A stretch of 64,000 nucleotides of DNA, taken from Aculops lycopersici (lineage: Eukaryota; Arthropoda; Arachnida; Trombidiformes; Eriophyidae). Position 1 is the stretch's first letter. Each line of letters starts with the position of its first letter. This document shows, one piece after another, positions 10,923-20,305 of the stretch. The stretch is from the NCBI GenBank assembly GCA_015350385.1, contig WNKI01000002.1, forward strand, positions 5,078,636-5,142,635, given 5' to 3'. A program made the translations under genes and the position numbers. A model generated the notes under the pieces. It had not been told where the DNA came from, made no database searches, and saw only the letters and a list, made by a program, of their open reading frames with translations.

Positions 10923-12182
10923 TCAAGCTGCCCCAAAATTCTGTTGACACCTGGAATTTAAACAGACTCCCTCACGGAACTCGCCGTTGAATTTTTCCGA
11001 ATTGCGTGCCCGACAAAAGGAGCCGGAAAAGGATGCTCCAATGCCAAAGAATCCGTATCCTTTGATGAAACACGCGGCCTCTTGGCAATTCTCGTACTCG
11101 ACAACTCTCTGATCTTCTCCAATGTGAACTGCATTGTATTTTACGTGTAGCTCGCCACTAACCGCTTTGGAATCGAGCGAAAATTGGCACTGCTCATCGA
11201 CGTTCATTTCCTCGCCCGGAAGTGGCTTTCTATTTAAATTTCCCTCCTCAGGTCTAAAGTCGAAGGCATCAGTGTAGGGTTTTGCGTTCTTTAATCGATT
11301 GGGATCATTCAAACACGAGCTAATTGAAGTGTCAGCAAGAAAATCTTGAAATAACTTGATTGCACACTTGGACCAATTGATTGCAGTTGGACTCAGGGTG
11401 CTCTTCATTATGTTGCCCTCCTCTGGACAAGCCGCGTTTTTCTCTAGTCCATCGTGGTTACTATTTAGGGCGTGTCCAATTTCGTGAGCAAGCACTCGAG
11501 CCGAGCCAGTGGTCGAGGCAATCAAAACCAAGGCAGCCCGAGACGTTTTGCGACAAATGGATCCAATATAAGAAACACCCAACACTCTGGTTCCTTCCGG
11601 GTTGCTTGCAAACTCTTTATAAACCATGAGTACCTTTAAGTCGGCTTCGGGTGAGGCAGTAAAATCTGGTGCCTTGCTAAAGGCTAACAATGTTGCCGGG
11701 CCTGACAAATTTGGACCATAACTACTGTTAGCCTTCCTAATATCCGTTATCATAAAGTAGAGACGTAGATGAGCCCATAGTTCCGGTCTCTCGAAAGTAA
11801 GTTGATTTTGATACAGTATATTTCTGATATATCTCTCAATTTTTCCCCTAGACTTGAACTCCGCCAACATTGTGTCGTCATACAAGACAAGCATTCTAAT
11901 GATGGTCAAGTTGGTCTTCAACTCTTGCAATCTTTGCGAGTAATCTACATTATTCTCATACGTTGGTTTGTATGCCACAAATCTATCTTGGAATTCGAAT
12001 TGATCTTGATTTGTCGGCTCGCTTCGATTGTAGTTCGGCACTCCGCATATCCCGAAGCTAAGCGAATTGACTGGGTCGTGGGGTCGAAAATATGTTGCTG
12101 TTGCTGCCGCTACTGCTTGGATCACCACTGAGTGTGATGCAATTATGAGGACGAAACTGACGACACATAGATGGCGAATCAT
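10923..12182 (-). CDS. Secreted reprolysin-type (M12B) zinc metalloprotease
   Basis: A 419-residue intronless protein starting with a signal peptide (hydrophobic residues 5-28). The open frame extends 38 codons further upstream, but the ATG at 12182 places the signal peptide at the N-terminus. The catalytic domain begins near LTIIRMLVLYDDTML (residues 92-106). The zinc site is HEIGHALNSNHD, with H233, E234, H237, H243 and D244, followed by IMKS with the likely Met-turn residue M259. A cysteine-containing tail of about 130 residues follows, without disintegrin or thrombospondin repeats that I can see. The stretch before the catalytic domain is only about 60 residues with no clear cysteine switch, shorter than the usual ADAM propeptide. 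Such stripped-down secreted reprolysins are known from ticks and mites, among others, in saliva or gut. Substrate unknown. Confidence 0.88.
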   Translation of the reverse strand: MIRHLCVVSFVLIIASHSVVIQAVAAATATYFRPHDPVNSLSFGICGVPNYNRSEPTNQDQFEFQDRFVAYKPTYENNVDYSQRLQELKTNLTIIRMLVLYDDTMLAEFKSRGKIERYIRNILYQNQLTFERPELWAHLRLYFMITDIRKANSSYGPNLSGPATLLAFSKAPDFTASPEADLKVLMVYKEFASNPEGTRVLGVSYIGSICRKTSRAALVLIASTTGSARVLAHEIGHALNSNHDGLEKNAACPEEGNIMKSTLSPTAINWSKCAIKLFQDFLADTSISSCLNDPNRLKNAKPYTDAFDFRPEEGNLNRKPLPGEEMNVDEQCQFSLDSKAVSGELHVKYNAVHIGEDQRVVEYENCQEAACFIKGYGFFGIGASFSGSFCRARNSEKFNGEFREGVCLNSRCQQNFGAA

Positions 12183-14454
12183 GATGATGTATAAGCGAGA
12201 GATGTAATTAGCTGAGAGAAAACTTGCATTTGCATGATCAACCTGCGAGTGGCCATAGAGATCAACAAGTGGCGAAAGGCTACACGTAAGGCGCATACTT
12301 TAACGACAATTTCAATCTGTTGTATGTATGTAAAACGAAATGTCGAGATCGCTGACGATGAAGGAGGTACTACAGGGAGTATCATGTGGCGACTCATTGA
12401 TTGACACGCTAAAACAAAGACATCGCTTCTCTTGTACCGATGAATGCAAGCGGCCAGCGCTGACGAGGGATTAAGTTTCGGTGGGCAAGCAGACAATTAA
12501 AATAGTTAATTGATGTGCACAACACACACTCACAGAAAACAGTGCTGCCGCAGTGCAATCAAATGAGCAATCAATCAATCAATTAGTTATGGTTTATGTT
12601 TGATCGAGCGGAAGCGCTGTAGTTACTCTCGTCTTGTTCCATGGTATAGGAGATTAAAATCTAAAGGTAAACCCATTCTTCGTGCACAAAACTAGTATGG
12701 CTTCAGAGGAATGCAAATTGGATTTGGTTTCCCTGGAAAGATATAAACAGAAAGAGAGAGACAGAGAGAGAGAAGGCAAAAAATGGCCGCGATTTTAAAG
12801 ACAAGGAAAAAATATAAACTCTTTCTAATGCTTGAGACAGGCATTGAGTTACTACTATCTTATCTGGTGGCAACAAAATTAGACATCGAAAAAGTGGGTA
12901 AAGTTTCCCAAGAAGATACAGCAGAAACAACTGCTTTCATTTCCCAAAGCCATAAACTCTAACCGAAGGAAACTCAATGAAAGGGGCAGTCACTTTGTTG
13001 CAGTCTCGTGGTGGCTTAAGCAAGCAACAAATACATCATAGCGGCAAATCTGTGTGTCTCTGCCTGCATGTGCATTTGTCGGTTGGTTGCTTGGCTACTG
13101 GGACCGGCCTTTCGACCGGACTAGACCACAACCACCGAAGCAACAAAGAATGGTCACAAGCGTACAAGCGTAACGGAAAACGAAGCAACAGCAACAGCCT
13201 TTGCAGCTGCCACTTTGGTCGTTGGGATTCCGCTGGGCCAGTCTAGTCCAATTACCAGCCAGTAGTAGCACAACAGCCAGAGGGCAACGGGAAAATCTGG
13301 TGCTCATTGGGCTCCACTCATTTGCTTCACTGCACTGTATGCAGAGAGTGCAGTACCAAGTGGCAAAGGTAACACACAAAAAATTGGGTCCAATCAAAGT
13401 GTCGAATGGTCATTCTTTCTTCTCTTCACTCCCATCAATAGCAATAATTGTCAACAACAACAACAGCGACAGCTGTACCTGGTGTTTGCTGGAAATAAAG
13501 TAATTAGTGCGCATCCTGGATTAAAGGATACCTAAAATCAGTGCACAATTATTTGCAAATCCAAAATCGACAGATGTTTTCTGTTAGCTGACTGAAGTGA
13601 ACGTCGGCCGACATCCAAGTTCAACGATAAAACTTTTCAAGATTTACCAAAGACACCAGCTAAACCCAAGAGGTAAATGTATTAGTGACAAGTGGTCGGT
13701 GAAATTATAAAGATTAATATTATTATTTCATATCATCATTATTCACTTAGAGAAAGAAATAGAGAAATATAGAAACCAGACGTTTGAGCTCATCAAGGGA
13801 GAAAAGTTTGGAAAACTTACACCGGTTACTCTATCTCATACATATAATCGCATACACAAGTTTAGACTTTAGCATACAAACTGAATCTCAGTGACCATCG
13901 TCATCAACTTGAAATTTATAATACCCATCATTGACAATCTAAACAACCCATCAACAAGTTGTCATACGAGATCGTAGATGAACTATTAATCCGACGACAA
14001 GTGAATAGGCGCAGCTCGCGACTTTTCATCTCGCTTTCAAACACTCATTCACTCAGTCATTCGTCCGCCTACTCTATCGATTATATCAGATTGATTATCA
14101 ACAGCCACCAACGACAACGACAACAACAATAACGACATCGACTAACTAGCTGGTATAATAATTAGCAAAAACATCAGTATCACTGCCAAGTTGAAAAGAT
14201 GGTTACTTGCCAAATCTATACCAAGACAACCACGAATGTAACTGGAATCCAAGAAACTAAATCGATGAAACATCGGAACTTGCACTTTAAATCAAGAAAA
14301 TTGCCAACCAAAAACCAAGAGCTAGAACAGCAGCAACCCGAACAATAGCCAAGTTTCAAGTGACACTTATCGGCGAGTAGCAGAATAAACACAAATAGCA
14401 TAGCGAAGCAAGATAACATAGATAGATCGCATCATCCGACTAAACTAGTGCAAA
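12183..14454. other. Divergent intergenic region, metalloprotease and VPS37
   Basis: 2.3 kb between divergent starts. The right half (from about 13,560) is A-rich with few long open frames and probably includes the VPS37 5' leader; a possible leader donor (AAGAG|GTAAAT) is at 13,668-13,677. One CAACAAGTGG motif is at 12263-12272. A purine (GA)-rich stretch lies near 12,750-12,775. Confidence 0.45.
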
Positions 14455-15333
14455 ATGAGAAGGAAGTCGCTGACAAATCTCGCAAAGCGATTCAAGTCGC
14501 CCAGTCCGAGGAAGGAGAAAGGCGAGATGGAAAGTGGCCCAATACAAACACAAAAGCCACTAGGCGACTTGGATATTACAATGAAAAAGCCAATTATACT
14601 CGAGCCGTTGCTAACGAAATCCAAGATGGCTGACACTAGCGACATTCTCGACGATATGGACCACGAGACACAGAAGCAATTTAGGAGGGTCATGCGCCAG
14701 GTAAAGAAGATGTCCAATAGCGAGTTGACTTTGCTCCTATCGTCAGATTTTGACCAAGCTCTTTCCTCGTCGGACGAGCAGCTGTCAATTGATGCAATCG
14801 TTGAAAGAATGCCGGCAGTGGATAGATTGCTCCAAGAGCAAGAGGATCTTGAGGAAATTGTCGACCAATTAGCTAATTGTAATCTCTCTTGCGAGCCAAA
14901 GTTTGCTAGAGGGAGAGCAAAGTTGAAGGAAAGTCTGGACGATGTTCAGGAGATGCGACGAAAGGTCAAAAGTAAACAAGATAAAGTTTTGGAAAGGATT
15001 AAGTCAACTCAATCCAAGTTAGTAACATCCACTAGAGAGTTACAAGACAAGAGCGAGTCGCTGGCCGACGAGTTCTTCTCCCAATCACTGAGAGCTGGCC
15101 AAGATCAAGGGTCGCATGGTGTAGTCACAAAAACCCAAGAGGAGTATGATAATTTCATAAGAAATTACATTAATATTAAGAAACAGGCAAACCTCAAGTC
15201 AGCTCTAGTAGATGGTTCAATGGAAAGCATTAGGAGAATGGCACAAAACCTTACGAAACCAAGCGATATGGACTCGCCTATTCCGGTGCCAAGACAGCGG
15301 AAGCGAGTTAGTTTTCATGGGTTATCGCAGTAG
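14455..15333 (+). CDS. VPS37: VPS37-like ESCRT-I subunit (mod(r) domain)
   Basis: A 292-residue intronless protein. The central part has the mod(r)/VPS37 pattern: a first helix with MSNSELTLLLSS, then ERMPAVDRLLQEQEDLEEIVDQLANCNLSCEPKF (residues about 117-150), where the family has a Q-E-R/Q-E-E-L run followed by N-x-S/L-EP. A long coiled coil (153-205) and a C-terminal helix with FIRNYINIKKQANLKSALV complete the domain, where the family ends in a FL..Y...R..YH..K pattern. VPS37 forms the stalk of ESCRT-I with TSG101, VPS28 and MVB12 and acts in sorting ubiquitinated cargo into multivesicular bodies. There is no UEV domain, so it is not the long VPS37A form. Several Mets lie in the first 60 residues; translation could begin at 14455 or at a later Met (for example MADTSDILDD). 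The gene is convergent with GSTZ, with 206 bp between stops. Confidence 0.8.
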   Translation: MRRKSLTNLAKRFKSPSPRKEKGEMESGPIQTQKPLGDLDITMKKPIILEPLLTKSKMADTSDILDDMDHETQKQFRRVMRQVKKMSNSELTLLLSSDFDQALSSSDEQLSIDAIVERMPAVDRLLQEQEDLEEIVDQLANCNLSCEPKFARGRAKLKESLDDVQEMRRKVKSKQDKVLERIKSTQSKLVTSTRELQDKSESLADEFFSQSLRAGQDQGSHGVVTKTQEEYDNFIRNYINIKKQANLKSALVDGSMESIRRMAQNLTKPSDMDSPIPVPRQRKRVSFHGLSQ

Positions 15334-15415
15334 AAGCTGATTTAAAAGAAACAATATCTTGCATGATCTCAATCAAACGAATCGATTCTAGTCAAATCAA
15401 TTGTATAACTCTGAC

Positions 15416-15421
15416 AATAAA
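15416..15421 (+). terminator. Poly(A) signal of VPS37
   Basis: AATAAA 83 bp after the VPS37 stop codon, in the gap shared with the convergent isomerase gene. Confidence 0.6.
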
Positions 15422-15539
15422 ACCAACTACTTATATGACAATCTAAATGAGTTTGTTTAATCATCTGGCAACATGCAGATGTAGCGTTTCAACAAGTGTT
15501 TTTCTCTCCCTTTGGGATAATCGGTGCATGAAATTAACC

Positions 15540-16346
15540 TCAGTTCTTCTTCACGGCATCTGGGCAATGGAATGGAGTAGTGAGCTTGAACATGTCGAGC
15601 TCGTGAAGACGCTCGTCGATTGCTTTGAGTGTTGGATACTTGCTAGTATCAAGCTCAAAACGACGAGCATTAAACATCTGAGGGACCAGAGCGCAGTCCG
15701 CAATGGTAACCTCGTCACCAACACAATACTTTCCGGCAGTCTTCTTGACTAGCTCCTCTAAGTTGAGAAGCTTACGGTTAATCCAATACTGAGCCACAGT
15801 CTTACGTTCCTCGGGTTTCATCTCCTCGCTAGAACCCAAAGCCTCCTTGTATCTCACTAACGTTTCCAGATTTTGCAATGGCTGGATTCCACCAGACACA
15901 GTGTCGGCGATTGCCTGAGCCTTGGCCGCTAGAATTGGATCCTTTGGATAAATTGACTTCTCTGGATACATGGTGTCGAGAAACTTTATCATGGCCAGGG
16001 ATTGAGTTAGAATGTGGGTCTCGCCATTGTCCAACTCGACTTTCATGGATGGAACTTGATGCATTGGATTAAATCCAGTTATGTAGCCATCCGAATGCTG
16101 GTCGCCATTAAGTAAATGCACAGGCTCATACTTGAAGGGAATGTTCTTCATATACATAACAGATCGGACTCTCCATGCTGCCGAACTGTAGAAGTAAGTG
16201 TAGAGGGTAAGTTCCTTGATATTATTGGTCATACTGCTGTACTGTTTGACTGGCAAATCCGCCGATATTGCACCAAAACAACGATAAAATAACCTGACTT
16301 GCTTTGAGAGAATAATTTCCAAGGTTAATTTGATGATTGGCAACAA
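15540..16346 (-). CDS. GSTZ1: Maleylacetoacetate isomerase / glutathione S-transferase zeta
   Basis: A 268-residue intronless protein. From residue 44 it follows the zeta-class GST closely: LYTYFYSSAAWRVRSVM holds the glutathione-binding SSxxWRVR motif (the usual Cys is Ala here: SSAAWR instead of SSCSWR), then NPMHQVPSMKV, LTQSLAMIKFLD, GGIQPLQN and KYCVGDEVTIADCALVPQMFNA. The enzyme isomerises maleylacetoacetate to fumarylacetoacetate in tyrosine breakdown and can act on dichloroacetate. The 38 residues before Met39 (codon at 16232-16230) are hydrophobic and basic with few acids and could be a mitochondrial presequence; starting at Met39 gives a normal cytosolic enzyme. In SSCxWR enzymes the cysteine is not strictly essential, so activity is likely retained. 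Divergent from FKBP, 385 bp away. Confidence 0.93.
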   Translation of the reverse strand: MLPIIKLTLEIILSKQVRLFYRCFGAISADLPVKQYSSMTNNIKELTLYTYFYSSAAWRVRSVMYMKNIPFKYEPVHLLNGDQHSDGYITGFNPMHQVPSMKVELDNGETHILTQSLAMIKFLDTMYPEKSIYPKDPILAAKAQAIADTVSGGIQPLQNLETLVRYKEALGSSEEMKPEERKTVAQYWINRKLLNLEELVKKTAGKYCVGDEVTIADCALVPQMFNARRFELDTSKYPTLKAIDERLHELDMFKLTTPFHCPDAVKKN

Positions 16347-16731
16347 GTCAAAGAAATGATTGGACGCCCCAAAAGTTGATTATAATCAGATTCAAGACAA
16401 GTGGCAAGTTGCAAGTCTAGTAATAATCCTGGTTAAATAAGATTATCGATAAAGATATCTATTGGGGGAAAACAAACTTGTCTGTCTGGCTGTTGGTGCT
16501 AACAACTTGGTGGATGGCATGATGCAAAGCCGTGCAAATGCTCTGAACGGCGCACATGGCATTAATTTTGGCTGCTCGCGTGGATAGACACAAATTGTGT
16601 GAGTAGAACAGACGAAAACTGATTATTTGGGGGTGGGACAAACCAATCCTATTTCAATATATTATACCAATTTACAATTGATAGCTAATTGTCATCGGTT
16701 GAAACTTATTTAGAGAATCTACAGCAAAACT
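16347..16731. promoter_or_regulatory. Bidirectional promoter region, GSTZ and FKBP
   Basis: A 385-bp gap between two divergent start codons that must hold both promoters and leaders. Poly(T)/AT-rich patches lie toward the FKBP side (about 16,650-16,720). One CAAGTGG at about 16,400. No clear TATA box. Confidence 0.5.
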
Positions 16732-17745
16732 ATGGCCGAAGCGACAAAAATTGAGGAGACCAAATCCGAGGTGCAAGCTGACGTTTTCGCCGATGCCTCG
16801 GACGGTGGAGGTGAGGAGAGTAACATGTTACCCCCTGGTATGACCAAGAAGATAATTCAAGAGGGTGATGGTGACGAGTATCCCGAGGATGGTTGTGAGG
16901 TGACTGTTCATTATACAGGTAGATTTGAGAATGGTGACGAGTTTGATTCGTCACATAATCGCGGCTCTCCCTTCAACTTCACACTCGGCACAGGGTCGGT
17001 GATCCGCGGTTGGGATATTGGTCTGAAAACAATGAAACGCAACGAAATCGCTGAGTTCAGTTTACCTCCTGAACTAGCCTACGGTGAGCGAGGCTCTCCA
17101 CCAAATATTCCACCAAATAGCCGACTTATATTTGTCATTGAACTTATGGATTGGGTTCTAGATGATCCAGATAGTGACAAACCGGTCTATAAGATGACCC
17201 TCGAGGAACGCATATCAAAGTGTCAGGAAAAGAAGGATGCGGGTGGCAATCATTTCAAGGAGGGTAAATTTGACTTAGCCATCAGACAGTATAGGGAGAT
17301 TATGAAGTTGGCCGAGATAAGCGAGTTCCGTGACGATAGCAAGGTGGTTGAGTTGGACTCGGTTAGCGCCCAACAATCGCAGCTTCCGCCACCGTCGGAA
17401 CAAGAGAAGGCCCAGCGACAAGAGCTGAAGCAAATGCTCCTTGTTAGTTACTTAAACCTCGCCTTATGCTATCTGAAAGTGAACAAGTTGAAGGAATGTG
17501 TCGCCAACTGTGATCAGGCGCTTGAGTTAGATCCCAAGAATGTTAAGGCCCACTTCCGGAAAGGTTTGGCCTATTTGCCTACAAATGATTATGAGCTGGC
17601 CTTGAAAGAGTTCGAGACCGTTCTAGAAATTGATCCAAATAATGCTGAAGCCAAGACTAGGAAGGCGGCATGTAGCCAAGCATTGAAAAACTATTACCAG
17701 AAACAAAAAGACATTTATAAGAACCTCTTCGCAAAGAAAACTTAA
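16732..17745 (+). CDS. FKBP-type peptidyl-prolyl isomerase with TPR clamp (FKBP52-like, single FK domain)
   Basis: A 337-residue intronless protein with one FK506-binding domain (residues about 35-142) and three TPRs (about 160-315). All expected ligand and catalytic positions are present: Y61, F71, D72, V90, I91, W94, Y117 and F134 by comparison with FKBP12, so it should be an active proline isomerase. The TPR part carries the pattern of an Hsp90 C-terminus clamp (K168, N242, K272, R276) and ends in a charged helix (KQKDIYKNLFAKK), as in FKBP51/52. Those proteins have two FK domains and about 450 residues. Here the second domain is absent and the linker runs straight from IELMDWVL into the TPRs. 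TPR1 and TPR2 are separated by an insert of about 40 residues rich in Ser, Gln and Pro. Role inferred: Hsp90 co-chaperone. Confidence 0.9.
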   Translation: MAEATKIEETKSEVQADVFADASDGGGEESNMLPPGMTKKIIQEGDGDEYPEDGCEVTVHYTGRFENGDEFDSSHNRGSPFNFTLGTGSVIRGWDIGLKTMKRNEIAEFSLPPELAYGERGSPPNIPPNSRLIFVIELMDWVLDDPDSDKPVYKMTLEERISKCQEKKDAGGNHFKEGKFDLAIRQYREIMKLAEISEFRDDSKVVELDSVSAQQSQLPPPSEQEKAQRQELKQMLLVSYLNLALCYLKVNKLKECVANCDQALELDPKNVKAHFRKGLAYLPTNDYELALKEFETVLEIDPNNAEAKTRKAACSQALKNYYQKQKDIYKNLFAKKT

Positions 17746-18097
17746 ACTCCGTGCGTCTGGTGATCTTACCAGTAATATCTTTTTCAACTGAATGACATCA
17801 GCGGAAAAGAAAAGAATCTCAACAGGGACCAAGTACTTCGATGAAATCCAAAATGTAGTGTTCAAGAAGAGAGTTATTACAGTGATGAAGTAATTAAAAA
17901 CAAATTGATATTTTTAATTCCCTCGGTACCTCGCTAGTTACGATTATTGCTGCGTGACAGTAAGATTAATATGTGCACTTTGTAAAGATGATGTTAGTCT
18001 TGAATCTATGTTTATGGACACTTAAACTGTTACCAATCGACCCCTTACATCAATCCTGTCAATTCTGATGTATTTCTAATGCTTGACATACTTATCA
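17746..18097. other. Convergent 3' flanks of FKBP and the ankyrin-FYVE gene
   Basis: 352 bp of non-coding sequence. An ATTAAA at 17893-17898 may be the FKBP poly(A) signal. Confidence 0.5.
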
Positions 18098-20305
18098 TCA
18101 ACCTGAATGGGTTTCGCCGTATGTGAGCACTTCCGCACATATGCCGCAAACTCGCATAGGTTTAGTGGATTTGAACTTAGGTATAAGCACCTGTCTAGGT
18201 GAGCACTTGTCGCATAGGATTCGACCGCAATGGCGACAATGATGTTTCCTATTTGCAATATTAAATTTGGATTGACACTCCAGGCAAGAGTCGCCATCAG
18301 TCCAAGGTGGTTCTTGTGGTAGGTAGTCGAGTAAGCGATACAATAGATTCTTGCTGGCAACTTGAGCATTAAAAATATTAGTTCCATTCTTGTTGGTGGA
18401 ACCTAGGCAAGCTCCGTAGCGTATCAAGGCGCGACATAGATTTGCATTCCCATTTCGGTAAGCTAACAACAAGGCCGTGTTACCCTCACCATCTTGAGTG
18501 TTGATTTTATACTCTGGCATTGATTGTAGGAAAATCTCAAGAATTGCATGAGCATTCTCTTTTCCATGTTGAGCCAGAAGGTGAACTGGATTTTGACCGC
18601 GCAAATTTACAGCCTCGGCGTTGATACTTGATTCGGTTAGCAAAACTTTGCACGAGTTCAGATTACCATTCTGACAAGCCAAATGTAGAGCGTTGTTCAT
18701 CTCCGAGTCTAGTGCATCAAAGTCAACATTGTTCTCAAGTAAAATCTGTATCAATTGGTGGTGGTCGTTAGCTGCGGCAATGTGGAGGGCTGTCTGGTTT
18801 TGAACAGTCAAATCATTGATGTTTGCACCAGCCAATATAATGTTCCTTAATATCATCTCTGATCCAACTTGAACAGCCAGATGTAAGGGAGTAAATTTGG
18901 ACGAATCTTGAACTCTTGAGTGAATGTTAACATGAACACTAAGTAGAAATAGGACGCTCTCAATATCATTCTTCTGTATCGCTATATGCAGGAATGTTCT
19001 ACCCTTAGGATCATACTTTTCAGCTGCGTGCGGCTCTCGGCCCAGTATTATGGTTGCAGCTTTGTTGTTCTTAGTGGACATGGCTGTGGCAAAAGCATTT
19101 TGGCCGTACTTATCCCTTAGTTTCAAGTCTAGTTGTTGCTGAGCAACTAGAAGATTGGTGATGGTTTCATGTTGATTTATAATAGCTATGTGCAACGGAG
19201 TTCGACCCTCAGAGTCTTGAGCATTGATATCAGCATGGTGTTCCAACAGAGTCTGAACAACCTCTTGCATATTCCAAGCGCAGGCAATATGTAATGGAGT
19301 TTGATTATCAAAAGCTTCCTCATCACCCTCACCATTCTCAAGTGGCCTTCTTGGGCTATTGCAATCACATCCGCTTCTAATCAAGAAGCTCGCAATTTGT
19401 TCGTCGTTTTGATCCAAAGCTTTATGTAGAAGGTTTTGAGAATATTTAGCTGGCGCCTCTTCCCAACAATTTGTATCACAATTATACTCAACTAATATTG
19501 AGGCAATATTTTCATCACGATTAGTTAGCGCCAACCAAATTGGCGGCTCGCCATTAGAGCACTTGGAATTCTTTATATCATAATCTTTCTGGCAGATTAG
19601 TCTAACCACTTGTGCCAACTTGTGTCTTATCGCTAACTCCAGGGGCGATTGGTTGGTTGGTGTTCTTATGTTGACATCTGCAGCATTCTTAAGTAGATAT
19701 AATGCTCCCTTCTCGTCACCATTCATAATAGCGAGATGCAAAAGAGTATAACCGTCATCGTTTCTCGTATTCATGTTAGCTTGACCCTCCATTAACAAGC
19801 GAGCAATTTTATCGAGACCAACATCAGGTGCCATCGCCAAGAGGCTTCTTTCACACTGGTTGATGAGAGGTGTCAACTTAAATCTACGAGCCGTTTTCAT
19901 GACCCCGAATATGAACTGCTCATCGTGGAATATGTTGTCATACTGAAATTCGTTAGTATAAACCCAGGTGAGTACAGTGGTTGCAACCTCCGTGTCGACA
20001 TCTGAGAGGTCTAATTCGGTTTGTGATGTTGCTGTTGTTGTGATGTTGGAGGAAGATGTATGACTCTTGTCTGGAGTATCTATATTGTTATGATTTGATG
20101 ATGAGTTTGGAGATGATTGCTGTTGCTGCTGTTGGTTTAAAAATTGATTATACCAAATCTTACTCCGTGCCGCTAAAACAAATTTGTGGGCACTTAATGT
20201 GGATCCATCCTTAAGTCTTACAATAAGATCGCTTAGACGAGAATCGTCGTATAAGTTGTTGATTATGTTATCGACTAGACAATCGGTATCCTCTTTTGGC
20301 CACAT
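18098..20305 (-). CDS. ANKFY1: ANKFY1 / rabankyrin-5-like BTB-ankyrin-FYVE protein
   Basis: A 735-residue intronless protein. A BTB/POZ domain opens it (SDLIVRLKDGSTLSAHKFVLAARSKIW, residues 24-50, continuing to about 145 after a Gln/Ser/Asn-rich insert). About 14 ankyrin repeats follow (roughly 175-640; e.g. DGYTLLHLAIMNGDEKGALYLL). A C-terminal FYVE zinc finger (about 665-730) has the WxxD motif in WTDGDSCLEC, the basic R-K-HHCRHCG patch and the paired cysteines CDKC and CGICAEVL. FYVE domains bind PI3P on early endosomes; rabankyrin-5 is a Rab5 effector in macropinocytosis and retromer-linked sorting. The human protein has about 1170 residues and more ankyrin repeats, so this is a shortened version with all three domain types kept. 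The start at 20305 fits, since the BTB begins soon after it. Confidence 0.9.
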   Translation of the reverse strand: MWPKEDTDCLVDNIINNLYDDSRLSDLIVRLKDGSTLSAHKFVLAARSKIWYNQFLNQQQQQQSSPNSSSNHNNIDTPDKSHTSSSNITTTATSQTELDLSDVDTEVATTVLTWVYTNEFQYDNIFHDEQFIFGVMKTARRFKLTPLINQCERSLLAMAPDVGLDKIARLLMEGQANMNTRNDDGYTLLHLAIMNGDEKGALYLLKNAADVNIRTPTNQSPLELAIRHKLAQVVRLICQKDYDIKNSKCSNGEPPIWLALTNRDENIASILVEYNCDTNCWEEAPAKYSQNLLHKALDQNDEQIASFLIRSGCDCNSPRRPLENGEGDEEAFDNQTPLHIACAWNMQEVVQTLLEHHADINAQDSEGRTPLHIAIINQHETITNLLVAQQQLDLKLRDKYGQNAFATAMSTKNNKAATIILGREPHAAEKYDPKGRTFLHIAIQKNDIESVLFLLSVHVNIHSRVQDSSKFTPLHLAVQVGSEMILRNIILAGANINDLTVQNQTALHIAAANDHHQLIQILLENNVDFDALDSEMNNALHLACQNGNLNSCKVLLTESSINAEAVNLRGQNPVHLLAQHGKENAHAILEIFLQSMPEYKINTQDGEGNTALLLAYRNGNANLCRALIRYGACLGSTNKNGTNIFNAQVASKNLLYRLLDYLPQEPPWTDGDSCLECQSKFNIANRKHHCRHCGRILCDKCSPRQVLIPKFKSTKPMRVCGICAEVLTYGETHSG

